From the NCBI GenBank assembly GCA_900548215.1, contig URJI01000035.1:1-26625 (forward strand): a stretch of DNA of 26,625 nt, read 5' to 3'. How positions within the stretch are numbered: the first letter of the stretch is position 1; the number at the start of each line of letters is the position of its first letter. The translations under genes were made by a program, and so were the position numbers. The notes below the pieces were generated by a model. The model was given only the letters and a program-made list of their open reading frames with translations, was not told the DNA's origin and ran no database searches. Below, in pieces: positions 14,732 through 21,910 of the stretch. The DNA comes from an uncultured Coprococcus sp. GTDB taxonomy: Bacteria; Bacillota; Clostridia; Lachnospirales; Lachnospiraceae.

Positions 14732-16036
14732 ATGAGAGTTAAGAGATTTGCAGCAGTTGCACTTGCGGGTGTAATGGGAATGTCAATGCTGGCAGGATGT
14801 GGAGATTCAGGAAAGGATGAGTCAACAACAGCAGCAGCAAAGAGTGATGCTTCAGAGGCTGCAGATGCCACAGAGGCAGCTACAGAGGAAGAGGCGATCA
14901 AGACAACACTTACAGTCTGGGGACCAGCTGAGGATCAGTCACCTGATTACGGCGAGTGGTTACAGACAACATGTGAGGCATTCAAGAAAGAGCATCCAAA
15001 CTGGGATATCACATTTGAGTATGGTACATGTAGTGAGGGTGATGCAGGAAAGACTGTAACACAGGATGTTTCAGCGTCAGCAGATGTATACATGTTCGCA
15101 AATGACCAGTTACAGACTCTGATCGATGCAGGTGCTATCTCAGAGCTTGGAGGAAGCACAGCAGATTATGTTAAGTCAACAAATTCACAAGCGATTGTAG
15201 ATTCTATCACAGTTGATGGAGGTATCTATGGTGTGCCATTTACAACAAATACATGGTTTATGTACTACAACAAGAAGACATTTACAGAGGATGATGTAAA
15301 GAGCCTTGACACAATGCTTGAGAAGGGTAAGGTTTCATTCCCACTCACAAACTCATGGTACATCGCAGCATTCTACCTTGCAAATGGTGGAACATTATTC
15401 GGTGATGGTACAGACAATGATGCAGGAATCAACTTCGGTGGCGATAACGGCAAGGCTGTTACAGACTACCTGGTAGATCTTGTAAACAACAAGAACTTTG
15501 TAAACGATGAGTCAGGTGTTGGTATCTCAGGTATGACAGATGGTTCAATATCAGCAATGTTCTCAGGCTCATGGGACTACGCAGCATTACACGATGCACT
15601 TGGAGATGATCTCGGAATCGCAGTTATGCCAACAGCCAAGATCGGCGGTGCGGACAAGCAGCTCCTCTCATTTGCAGGATCAAAGGCAATCGCTGTAAAT
15701 CCTAACTGTGAGTATCCACAGGTTGCAGTTGCGCTTGCACTCTACCTTGGAAATGAGGCATCACAGGAGTCACACTACACAGCAAGAAACATCGTTCCAT
15801 GTAACACAAGCCTTCTTGAGAGCGATACAGTTAAGGGCGATGCACTTGTAGCAGCTCAGAATGCAACATTCGATACAACAGCATTCATCCAGCCATTTGT
15901 TCCTAAGATGGGCAACTACTGGACACCAGCAGAGAACTTTGGTAAGTCTCTCGTAAATGGTGAGGTTACACATGACAACGCAGCAGATATGACAGAGTCA
16001 TTCAACACATCACTTAACACTGATGTAGCACAGTAA
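14732..16036 (+). CDS. malE: Maltodextrin ABC transporter substrate-binding lipoprotein
   Basis: 434 aa, ATG at 14732 behind AAGGAGGAA. Signal peptide MRVKRFAAVALAGVMGMSM with lipobox LAGC; C23 would be lipid-modified, tethering the protein outside the membrane. A low-complexity A/E/T/S linker runs to about residue 50. The mature domain has the features of family 1 solute-binding proteins (LTVWGPAEDQ, ADVYMFANDQLQTLIDAGAI, VPFTTNTWFMYYNK, FSGSWDYAAL, KQLLSFAGSKAIAVN). Specificity for maltodextrins is inferred from MalF/MalG, malQ and glgP nearby. Codon use (GCA, ACA, TCA) suggests high expression, and a hairpin after the gene may raise its level above the permease genes. Confidence 0.9.
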   Translation: MRVKRFAAVALAGVMGMSMLAGCGDSGKDESTTAAAKSDASEAADATEAATEEEAIKTTLTVWGPAEDQSPDYGEWLQTTCEAFKKEHPNWDITFEYGTCSEGDAGKTVTQDVSASADVYMFANDQLQTLIDAGAISELGGSTADYVKSTNSQAIVDSITVDGGIYGVPFTTNTWFMYYNKKTFTEDDVKSLDTMLEKGKVSFPLTNSWYIAAFYLANGGTLFGDGTDNDAGINFGGDNGKAVTDYLVDLVNNKNFVNDESGVGISGMTDGSISAMFSGSWDYAALHDALGDDLGIAVMPTAKIGGADKQLLSFAGSKAIAVNPNCEYPQVAVALALYLGNEASQESHYTARNIVPCNTSLLESDTVKGDALVAAQNATFDTTAFIQPFVPKMGNYWTPAENFGKSLVNGEVTHDNAADMTESFNTSLNTDVAQ

Positions 16037-16061
16037 AAATACTAGTTATATATTTCAAAAA

Positions 16062-16098
16062 CAGGTGCTCCATTCATCTACAGGTGATGGGGCACTTG
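16062..16098 (+). other. Stem-loop between malE and malF
   Basis: Bases 16062-16074 (CAGGTGCTCCATT) pair with 16086-16098 (GATGGGGCACTTG reading onward) with three wobbles, around an 11-nt loop. There is no T tract. Such hairpins after binding-protein genes protect the upstream mRNA and lower downstream expression. Confidence 0.65.
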
Positions 16099-16142
16099 TA
16101 ATAAGAAGAGATAGTGATTTACTTTGAGACGGAGGTGTTAGG

Positions 16143-17537
16143 ATGGCTCAGGCTATAACAAATAAAAAAGGCAAAATAAAGAAAATACGAAGATCTGATT
16201 ACCCATATACCGTTGCACAGGCAGCGGCAAATGGAGACATAGCTACCAGAATTTCATTTCTGATCTTGGGGTTTGGAAGCATAGTCAGAAAACAGTTTGT
16301 AAAGGGATTTTCGTACCTGGTACTTGAGGTACTGTTTATATGGTTTATGATAAAGCACGGAGCATCACTCCTGGTGGATCTCTTCCATCTGGGTGGTCAG
16401 GAACAGCAGAAGGTCTGGAATGATGCAAAGGGTGTATTTGAATATACCCAGGGTGACAACTCTCTGCTCATGCTCCTGTACGGTGTGGCAACACTGTTTA
16501 TAATTTTCGCATTCATCTGCCTTTGGGTAGTAAGTATAGAGAGCGCATACAAAGCGTATTGCCTGTGGGGTAAAGGCAAAAAGGTTCCAAAGTTCAAGGA
16601 CGATGTGAAGAGTCTGTTTGACAGCAATCTTCATGCATTTCTTCTTCCACTTCCTGTACTTGGAGTCGTTGTATTTACGATATTGCCATTGGTTTTCATG
16701 ATATTTATGGCATTTACAAATTACAGCAAGCTTGATTCACATACAGTTATATTCAACTGGGTTGGACTGAAGAATTTTGCAAAGATATTGAACTTTAGTG
16801 ATGCAATAGGAAGTACATTCTGGTCAGTGCTTGGCTGGACGCTTGTTTGGGCTGTGGCAGCCACATTCAGTAACTACTTCCTTGGAATGATACTCGCAAT
16901 GGTGATCAACAGAAGGGGAACCAGGGCAAAAGGTATGTGGAGAGCAATCTTCATGCTCTCAGCAGCGGTTCCGCAGTTCGTATCACTTCTTCTGATGAGG
17001 ACTATCTTCAGTCAGAATGGTATCGTCAATACATTACTTATAAATAACGGAATAATCGACAATGCTATTCCATTCTGGAGCAATGCAACACTCGCCAGAG
17101 TCATGGTAATTGTCATCAATATCTGGATAGGAATTCCATTCACCGTCATGCAGGTCACAGGAATCCTCCAGAGCATACCGGAGGAGATATACGAGGCTGC
17201 GAGAGTTGACGGCGCAGGCCCGGTAAAGATCTTCTTCAAGATCACTCTTCCATATATGTTGTTTGTCACAGCACCGTATCTGATAACAACATTTGCAGGA
17301 AATATAAACAACTTCAACGTTATCTACCTTCTGTCAAATGGAGCGCCTACCCCGGTTGGAAAGACAGCCGGAAAGACAGATCTTCTTGTCACATGGCTCT
17401 ACAAGCTGACGGTTGATAACCAGTACTATAACTTAGGTGCTGTTATAGGTATCATGACATTCATAGTTCTCGCTGTTGTGTCATTGGTAACTTACCACAA
17501 CACCGCATCATATAAAGATGAGGAGGGATTTCAGTAA
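16143..17537 (+). CDS. malF: Maltodextrin ABC transporter permease MalF
   Basis: 464 aa, ATG at 16143 behind GGAGGTG. The N-terminal 40 residues are basic and cytoplasmic. About eight membrane segments follow (near 50-72, 100-125, 160-190, 225-255, 275-300, 315-340, 375-395, 430-455). The permease EAA motif, EEIYEAARVDGAGPVKIFFK, starts at residue 347 and contacts the ATPase. The large N-terminal extension with extra membrane segments is typical of MalF rather than of generic sugar permeases. The stop overlaps the malG start by one base (TAATG), indicating translational coupling. Confidence 0.92.
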   Translation: MAQAITNKKGKIKKIRRSDYPYTVAQAAANGDIATRISFLILGFGSIVRKQFVKGFSYLVLEVLFIWFMIKHGASLLVDLFHLGGQEQQKVWNDAKGVFEYTQGDNSLLMLLYGVATLFIIFAFICLWVVSIESAYKAYCLWGKGKKVPKFKDDVKSLFDSNLHAFLLPLPVLGVVVFTILPLVFMIFMAFTNYSKLDSHTVIFNWVGLKNFAKILNFSDAIGSTFWSVLGWTLVWAVAATFSNYFLGMILAMVINRRGTRAKGMWRAIFMLSAAVPQFVSLLLMRTIFSQNGIVNTLLINNGIIDNAIPFWSNATLARVMVIVINIWIGIPFTVMQVTGILQSIPEEIYEAARVDGAGPVKIFFKITLPYMLFVTAPYLITTFAGNINNFNVIYLLSNGAPTPVGKTAGKTDLLVTWLYKLTVDNQYYNLGAVIGIMTFIVLAVVSLVTYHNTASYKDEEGFQ

Positions 17538-18412
17538 TGGCTAAATCAAATAACGAGATTAAAGTTAGAAGAAAATGGACATTGGGAGACATCGTGGTCC
17601 ATATCATACTGGCAATCCTTTCGGTTATCTGGGTACTGCCGATTGCATGGATAATCATGATAAGTTTCAGAGGAGAGAAAGGACAGTATGTTTCAACTCT
17701 GTTGCCGAAGTCTCTGACTCTGGCGAACTATACAAAGCTTTTTACAGACACAGGTATCCTGAACTTCATGCAGATGTTCAAGAATACTTTGATAATAGCA
17801 ATTTTCTCATGTATAATATCAACAGCGTTCGTGCTTGCAGTTTCATACTGTATGTCAAGAATGCGTTTCAGACTGAGAAAGCCATTTATGAATGTGGCAC
17901 TTATCCTTGGAATGTTCCCGGGATTCATGGCTATGATAGCTGTGTATTATATCCTTAAGGTTCTGGGACTTTCAGAAGGCTCACTCATCAGGGTTGCTTT
18001 GGTACTCGTATATTCAGGCGGTTCAGGACTTGGATTCTATATCGCCAAAGGATTCTTTGATACTATACCAAAGTCGCTGGAAGAAGCAGCATACCTTGAC
18101 GGTGCTACAAGATGGCAGTCATTTACAAGGATCATCATACCACTCAGCCGTCCGATCATAGTTTATACGGTTCTGAATTCGTTCCTTGCACCATGGATTG
18201 ATTTCGTGTTTGCCAAGGTTATATGCAGAGCCAACAAGGACTATTACACAGTATCTATCGGACTTTGGAACATGCTCGAGAAAGAGTATGTGTACAACTG
18301 GTTCAACTCATTTGCGGCTGGCGCAGTGCTGATATCCGTACCGATTATCATTCTCTTTATGGTAATGCAGAAGTGCTACAAGGATAGCATGTCTGGAGGC
18401 GTAAAGGGTTAA
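17537..18412 (+). CDS. malG: Maltodextrin ABC transporter permease MalG
   Basis: 291 aa, ATG at 17537 overlapping the malF stop. Six membrane segments: near residues 20-42, 85-110, 120-145, 150-170, 200-222 and 255-278. The EAA loop LEEAAYLDGATRWQSFTRII starts near residue 181. It forms the heterodimeric channel with MalF. No ATP-binding subunit gene follows; in many Firmicutes a shared ATPase (MsmK/MsmX type) encoded elsewhere powers such transporters, which is the likely case here. Confidence 0.93.
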   Translation: MAKSNNEIKVRRKWTLGDIVVHIILAILSVIWVLPIAWIIMISFRGEKGQYVSTLLPKSLTLANYTKLFTDTGILNFMQMFKNTLIIAIFSCIISTAFVLAVSYCMSRMRFRLRKPFMNVALILGMFPGFMAMIAVYYILKVLGLSEGSLIRVALVLVYSGGSGLGFYIAKGFFDTIPKSLEEAAYLDGATRWQSFTRIIIPLSRPIIVYTVLNSFLAPWIDFVFAKVICRANKDYYTVSIGLWNMLEKEYVYNWFNSFAAGAVLISVPIIILFMVMQKCYKDSMSGGVKG

Positions 18413-18421
18413 GGATAATAT

Positions 18422-18466
18422 ATGAAATTATTTGCAGAAAAACTCGCCGGGGCTAATGCCTGGTGA
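18422..18466 (+). CDS. Possible 14-codon leader peptide
   Basis: ATG at 18422, 9 nt after malG, with AAGGAT 6 bp upstream, encodes MKLFAEKLAGANAW and stops at a TGA one base before another ATG (18468) in frame with the following lipoprotein gene. It could couple malG translation to that gene. It may equally be chance: it is very short and has no comparative support. Confidence 0.25.
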   Translation: MKLFAEKLAGANAW

Positions 18467-18491
18467 CATGAAACGGATCAGAGGTAAGCAT

Positions 18492-20192
18492 ATGCCAGCA
18501 ATGAAGTATCTGAAAAAAATAATAACATGTGTGCTAACAATTACCCTTATAATAATATGTGGCTGTCAGGACTCAAAAACACCCCCCTCCAACCCGTCCG
18601 GGACGGCTGCAGATTCAGAATATGAGTCTGCCATGCATAATGCGGAAACCACTCCGTTTGGCAAGTATCCGGAGCAGCTTACCTATACCCTGGGAAAGCT
18701 GTCCGGTGCAAATAATTCCAATCTTCCACAGGGAGAAACGTATGAAAATAACGCATACACACAGATATTAAATGAAATCTTAAATGTGCAGAACCAGGAT
18801 ATATTTGAGGCTGCTGATGATCAGTATGATGACAATGTATCCATGGTGATAGCACAGAAGGATCTTCCAGATGTGATGATCGTCCAGGATATGGATGAGC
18901 TGCAGTATCTGGTGGAAAATGACATGATCGAGGATCTCACAGACAGTTATAATAACTGTATGAGTGAAACGATAAAGAACATATATAAGAGTTATGGCAG
19001 CAGTATCATGGATGTGGTCACATTTGATGACCGTATCATGGCCATACCTGAGACAAATATATCAGATGGACCAAATCTGATATGGCTTAGAAAAGACTGG
19101 ATGGATAAGCTGGGACTTGAGGCTCCGAGAACACTTTCGGATGCGGAGGAGATCATCAGGCAGTTTATTGAGAAAGATCCGGGAAATAATGGTGAAGGAA
19201 ATACCGTAGGGCTGGTGGCAGACACAAGTCTCTGCGGCGGTTGTGGTTATAGCAGCGAGTACACGCTCGACATTGTATTTGCCGCATATGGGGCATTTCC
19301 GAAACAGTGGATAAAGGATGAGGACGGAAATGTTGTGTATGGTTCTGTACAGCCGGAGGCAAAGAAGGCTCTGGAGCATATACATGAGATGTACGAGGAA
19401 GGAATTCTGGATCAGAATTTCCTCATGCGGACAAGCAGCAACATAATAGAACTCATAGTGAATGGACAGTGTGGTTCGTTCTTCGGTCCATGGTGGGCTC
19501 CAAATAATCCTCTTATGGACGCTGTAGCGGCCGATCCAACAGCAAAGTGGGAACCATATCTGCTTTCCACAGAGGAAAATGGTTCAACGAGTTATCACAC
19601 CCAGGTTCCGTATGGCAACTTCGTGGTTGTCAGAAAGGGATATGAGCACCCAGAGATAGTGTGCAAGATAATAAGTGTGCTGTTTGACTATGTAAGATAT
19701 GAGGATAAAGACAATCAGGCTATAAAGGATTACTACAAACTCAATGTGGATCCTACCGCAAGACCACTTGCGATGAATGTGGATTACAACAATGCACTTC
19801 AGATATGTTATGGCGAGCTGAACCATGTGTTCTCTGGCGTAAGGCAGCCAGATGATCTGAATCTGCTGGAACAGTCTTATTATGAAGCATGTGATTCATA
19901 TCTTAAGAATGAAGATAATGCGTCATCGGAGGACTGGGCGGCATATACATCCCGTATAACTGCGTGCAGGATCCTCAATGATGCGCGTACAAATAAAGTC
20001 GAATCTCTGTACTTCGGAGAGACCGAGACCATGGTGTCAGACTGGTGGCACCTTGAGAATCAGGAGAGCGACACGTATCTGAAGATAGTTACAGGTGAAG
20101 CAGATCTGGATGAATTTGACAGTTTTGTGGACAACTGGTACAAGACCGGTGGAACGACTATTACTAAGGAAGTAAGAAGGGAGTGCCGGTAG
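18492..20192 (+). CDS. LipO-like extracellular solute-binding lipoprotein
   Basis: 566 aa from the ATG at 18492, which has AGAGG 7 bp upstream; an ATG at 18468 and a TTG at 18432 are in-frame alternatives. The signal peptide MPAMKYLKKIITCVLTITLI ends in a lipobox-like IICGC, with C25 as lipid site. The mature protein has LPDVMIVQDMDELQYLVENDMI, LIWLRKDWMDKLGLEAPRT and SFFGPWWAPNN, typical of the long LipO/YtcQ-type binding proteins that accompany oligosaccharide importers under YesMN control. It is the last gene of the malEFG operon and ends at a strong terminator. So one permease pair is served by two binding proteins of different families. The second may broaden the substrate range or feed the sensor kinase; both are inference. 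Confidence 0.85.
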   Translation: MPAMKYLKKIITCVLTITLIIICGCQDSKTPPSNPSGTAADSEYESAMHNAETTPFGKYPEQLTYTLGKLSGANNSNLPQGETYENNAYTQILNEILNVQNQDIFEAADDQYDDNVSMVIAQKDLPDVMIVQDMDELQYLVENDMIEDLTDSYNNCMSETIKNIYKSYGSSIMDVVTFDDRIMAIPETNISDGPNLIWLRKDWMDKLGLEAPRTLSDAEEIIRQFIEKDPGNNGEGNTVGLVADTSLCGGCGYSSEYTLDIVFAAYGAFPKQWIKDEDGNVVYGSVQPEAKKALEHIHEMYEEGILDQNFLMRTSSNIIELIVNGQCGSFFGPWWAPNNPLMDAVAADPTAKWEPYLLSTEENGSTSYHTQVPYGNFVVVRKGYEHPEIVCKIISVLFDYVRYEDKDNQAIKDYYKLNVDPTARPLAMNVDYNNALQICYGELNHVFSGVRQPDDLNLLEQSYYEACDSYLKNEDNASSEDWAAYTSRITACRILNDARTNKVESLYFGETETMVSDWWHLENQESDTYLKIVTGEADLDEFDSFVDNWYKTGGTTITKEVRRECR

Positions 20193-20236
20193 CTGGATAT
20201 ATAATTAAATAAAAATGATTACTCGCTATTTTCTAT

Positions 20237-20274
20237 AGAACCTGACGGCGTCAAAACCGTCAGGTTCTTTCTTT
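20237..20274 (+). terminator. Intrinsic terminator of mal operon
   Basis: AGAACCTGACGG (20237-20248) pairs perfectly with CCGTCAGGTTCT (20257-20268) around CGTCAAAA; TTCTTT follows. Confidence 0.92.
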
Positions 20275-20434
20275 GAATGAGGAATGTAGATACCATTTTT
20301 CTCTGTTCTGCATCAAAAACAAGTATCCACTCTGTTGAAATTGATTAAATTTTTGTGAAGAATGTGCTCGGTGTATTGAAGGATTAATAGTGTTGATGTA
20401 TTCTGAGAAAGAAATGAGGGAACGCGTAAAAAAG

Positions 20435-20462
20435 TTGACAATCATAAAAAAATTGATATACT
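20435..20462 (+). promoter_or_regulatory. Strong promoter of type III antitoxin RNA
   Basis: Consensus TTGACA (20435-20440), a 16-bp spacer with an A7 tract, and TATACT (20457-20462). Transcription should begin near 20470, directly at the structured RNA. Confidence 0.85.
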
Positions 20463-20469
20463 AACAGTT

Positions 20470-20554
20470 AAAAGGAGTGTCCTGCCTAAAGTGGACTTTC
20501 AAAGTGGGTATAAGTGATTATACTATGAGAGGACTGTTGTACAGTCCTCTTTTT
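20470..20554 (+). ncRNA. Candidate type III antitoxin RNA
   Basis: About 85 nt from the predicted start to the terminator end. AGG (20473-20475) can pair with CCT (20485-20487), and GTCC (20479-20482) in that loop can pair with GGAC (20493-20496) across the linker AAAGT. That is the H-type pseudoknot order known for ToxI units, including the A-rich strand with AAGTG. Next, AAAGTGG recurs at 20501-20507, and GTATAA-GTGA-TTATAC (20508-20523) makes a hairpin with a GNRA loop. The usual array of two or more 34-49-nt repeats is not seen; only short AGTG/AAAGTGG repeats are. Position and structure support the antitoxin role; the exact mature RNA is unknown. Confidence 0.65.
20528..20554 (+). terminator. 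Terminator between antitoxin RNA and toxin gene
   Basis: AGAGGACTGT (20528-20537) pairs perfectly with ACAGTCCTCT (20541-20550) around TGT, with T at 20550-20554. In type III systems a terminator in this position keeps antitoxin RNA in excess over toxin mRNA. Confidence 0.9.
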
Positions 20555-20559
20555 AGTTG

Positions 20560-20577
20560 TGCGTGCAATGGCGCGCA
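20560..20577 (+). other. Hairpin just upstream of toxin ribosome binding site
   Basis: TGCGTGC (20560-20566) pairs with GCGCGCA (20571-20577), with one G-T wobble, around AATG. It ends 8 nt before GAGGAGG. It might limit or protect the read-through toxin mRNA. Confidence 0.5.
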
Positions 20578-20596
20578 TATATTACAGAGGAGGTTT

Positions 20597-21151
20597 ATGG
20601 GAGAACAAAAAGATGAATTAAAACTATACAGGATATTACCTAAATATGTTGAGGCATTAAGGGATGTGGTTCACGGAGGAGACGCCAGTGTATATAAAGT
20701 GGAAGGAAATAAGTCTAACCGACCATTTATAGGGATTATAACTATTTTTAATAATCATAATTATTTCATTCCATTAACATCATATAAGGAAAGATTTAAA
20801 TATCTTACTGCAAGGGAAGTCGATTTTACCCCAATATATAGACGAGGAAATCTTATAGCTGGAATAGAATTTAATAAAATGATACCTGTCCCGTTAAATC
20901 AGATCAGACCGCTGGATATGGAGATACATAAACACGACAATGATAAAACGCAGACTGCTAAGCGGATGAGGAAGTATGAGTATAATTGGTGTAATGCGCA
21001 CAAGGATGAGATTGTAAAAAAAGCTCAAAATTTATATACTATGTATATTGATCGGGATATAAAATATAAGAACATAAAATATTGTTTGAATTTTCCTGAG
21101 TTGGAAAAAATATGTATACAGTACGAACTAGAACACCCGGCACAATACTAA
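20597..21151 (+). CDS. Type III toxin-antitoxin system toxin, ToxN/AbiQ family
   Basis: 184 aa from the ATG at 20597, behind AGAGGAGG; the frame is open upstream, but that part covers the antitoxin RNA and terminator. ToxN/AbiQ endoribonuclease features in order: LKLYRILPKYVEALRDV at the N-terminus, RPFIGIITIFNNHNYFIPLT SYK (conserved core FIG...YF.PLTS.K), AGIEFNKMIPVP (the ..NKMIPV. motif), MRKYEYNWCNAHKDEI helix, and a C-terminal LNFPELEK. ToxN is about 171 aa, so length fits. The family cuts mRNA and its own antitoxin precursor and acts in phage abortive infection or plasmid stability. The gene is clearly more A+T rich than its neighbours, suggesting transfer. The subfamily (ToxN, CptN, TenpN) is not decided here. 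Confidence 0.88.
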   Translation: MGEQKDELKLYRILPKYVEALRDVVHGGDASVYKVEGNKSNRPFIGIITIFNNHNYFIPLTSYKERFKYLTAREVDFTPIYRRGNLIAGIEFNKMIPVPLNQIRPLDMEIHKHDNDKTQTAKRMRKYEYNWCNAHKDEIVKKAQNLYTMYIDRDIKYKNIKYCLNFPELEKICIQYELEHPAQY

Positions 21152-21160
21152 GGAGGATAT

Positions 21161-21859
21161 ATGATAAGAGCGATTGTATTTGATTTAGATGATACATTAT
21201 ACGACTGCCTTCATGAGAATGATAAGGCAGTGGATGACACTGTGAGATACGTGGCAAATGAACTTCTTCATATAGATGAAGTGACAGTGATGAAAGCCTT
21301 TGAAGAAGGCAGAGACATGGTAAAGGATCAGCTCTCTGCCTGGGATATGGCGGCGCAGCACAATAGGGTGCTGTACTTCCAGAAGATGCTGGAGATCCTG
21401 GGGGTATCACCATTCAGGTATGACCTGCAGGTGTACAACTATTTCTGGAACAATTTCCTGAACAGGATATCCATATTCCCCGGGGCATTGGAGTTTATAG
21501 ATGATATGAAAGCCAGAGGGATAAAGATAGGTATCTGTACAGATATGACTGCTCATATCCAGTTCAGGAAGATAGACAGACTTGGACTTACGGGCAGACT
21601 TGACGCAATGATAACAAGTGAGGAGGCTGGTATAGAAAAGCCGAACCGCAGGATGTTTGATATGATAGCTGCAAAGCTGGGCGTAAAGAACGATGAGGTC
21701 ATCTATGTGGGCGATAGCTACAAGAAGGATGTCATGGGAGCGAAAAATGCCGGAATGACACCGGTGTGGTATCTGTCGCTGCAGAATAAGTCGGACGAGG
21801 ATGTACTGGCTGTGTCCAGCTATCCGGAACTTAAGAACATAGTGAATAGGGTGATATAA
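21161..21859 (+). CDS. HAD family hydrolase
   Basis: 232 aa, ATG at 21161 behind AAGGAGG, 9 nt after the toxin stop. HAD motifs: I, IVFDLDDTLYD with nucleophile D8 and D10; II, IGICTDMT; III, the Lys in AGIEKPNRRMF; IV, VYVGDSYKKDVMGAKNAG. A helical cap lies between motifs I and II (about residues 15-85), as in subfamily I phosphatases such as YjjG-like nucleotidases or phosphoglycolate phosphatases. The substrate is not determined. The tight spacing implies read-through transcription from the toxin gene, but HAD enzymes are not known parts of type III systems, so the link may be accidental. Confidence 0.9.
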   Translation: MIRAIVFDLDDTLYDCLHENDKAVDDTVRYVANELLHIDEVTVMKAFEEGRDMVKDQLSAWDMAAQHNRVLYFQKMLEILGVSPFRYDLQVYNYFWNNFLNRISIFPGALEFIDDMKARGIKIGICTDMTAHIQFRKIDRLGLTGRLDAMITSEEAGIEKPNRRMFDMIAAKLGVKNDEVIYVGDSYKKDVMGAKNAGMTPVWYLSLQNKSDEDVLAVSSYPELKNIVNRVI

Positions 21860-21863
21860 AAAT

Positions 21864-21910
21864 GCCGGAGTGTGTGATAATTAAAAATCACATACTCCGG
21901 CTTATTTTGT
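21864..21910. terminator. Bidirectional intrinsic terminator
   Basis: A 15-bp arm at 21864-21878 pairs with 21887-21901 (one wobble) around AATTAAAA. TTATTTTGTTT follows on the plus strand and, on the minus strand, ATTTTTA follows. It serves both the HAD gene and the convergent MATE gene. Confidence 0.9.

Larger units (their letters stand above)
20193..20596. other. Intergenic region: operon terminator, empty A+T-rich spacer, antitoxin RNA unit
   Basis: The first 80 bp end the mal operon. From about 20275 to 20430 nothing recognisable is seen. From 20435 a strong promoter, a short structured RNA, a terminator and a final hairpin lead to the toxin gene. Confidence 0.7.

Noticed and set aside
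14799..15059. Gln-rich frame (QQQQQ) inside malE
   Set aside because: It is the shifted reading of the GCAGCAGCA linker of MalE.
20477..20596. Upstream extension of the toxin protein by 40 residues
   Set aside because: The extension covers the predicted antitoxin RNA and its terminator; the ATG at 20597 has an ideal ribosome binding site and matches the family's N-terminus.
21161..21859. HAD phosphatase as a third component of the toxin-antitoxin system
   Set aside because: Only the close spacing supports it; no known type III system includes a HAD enzyme, and the base composition returns to that of the chromosome.
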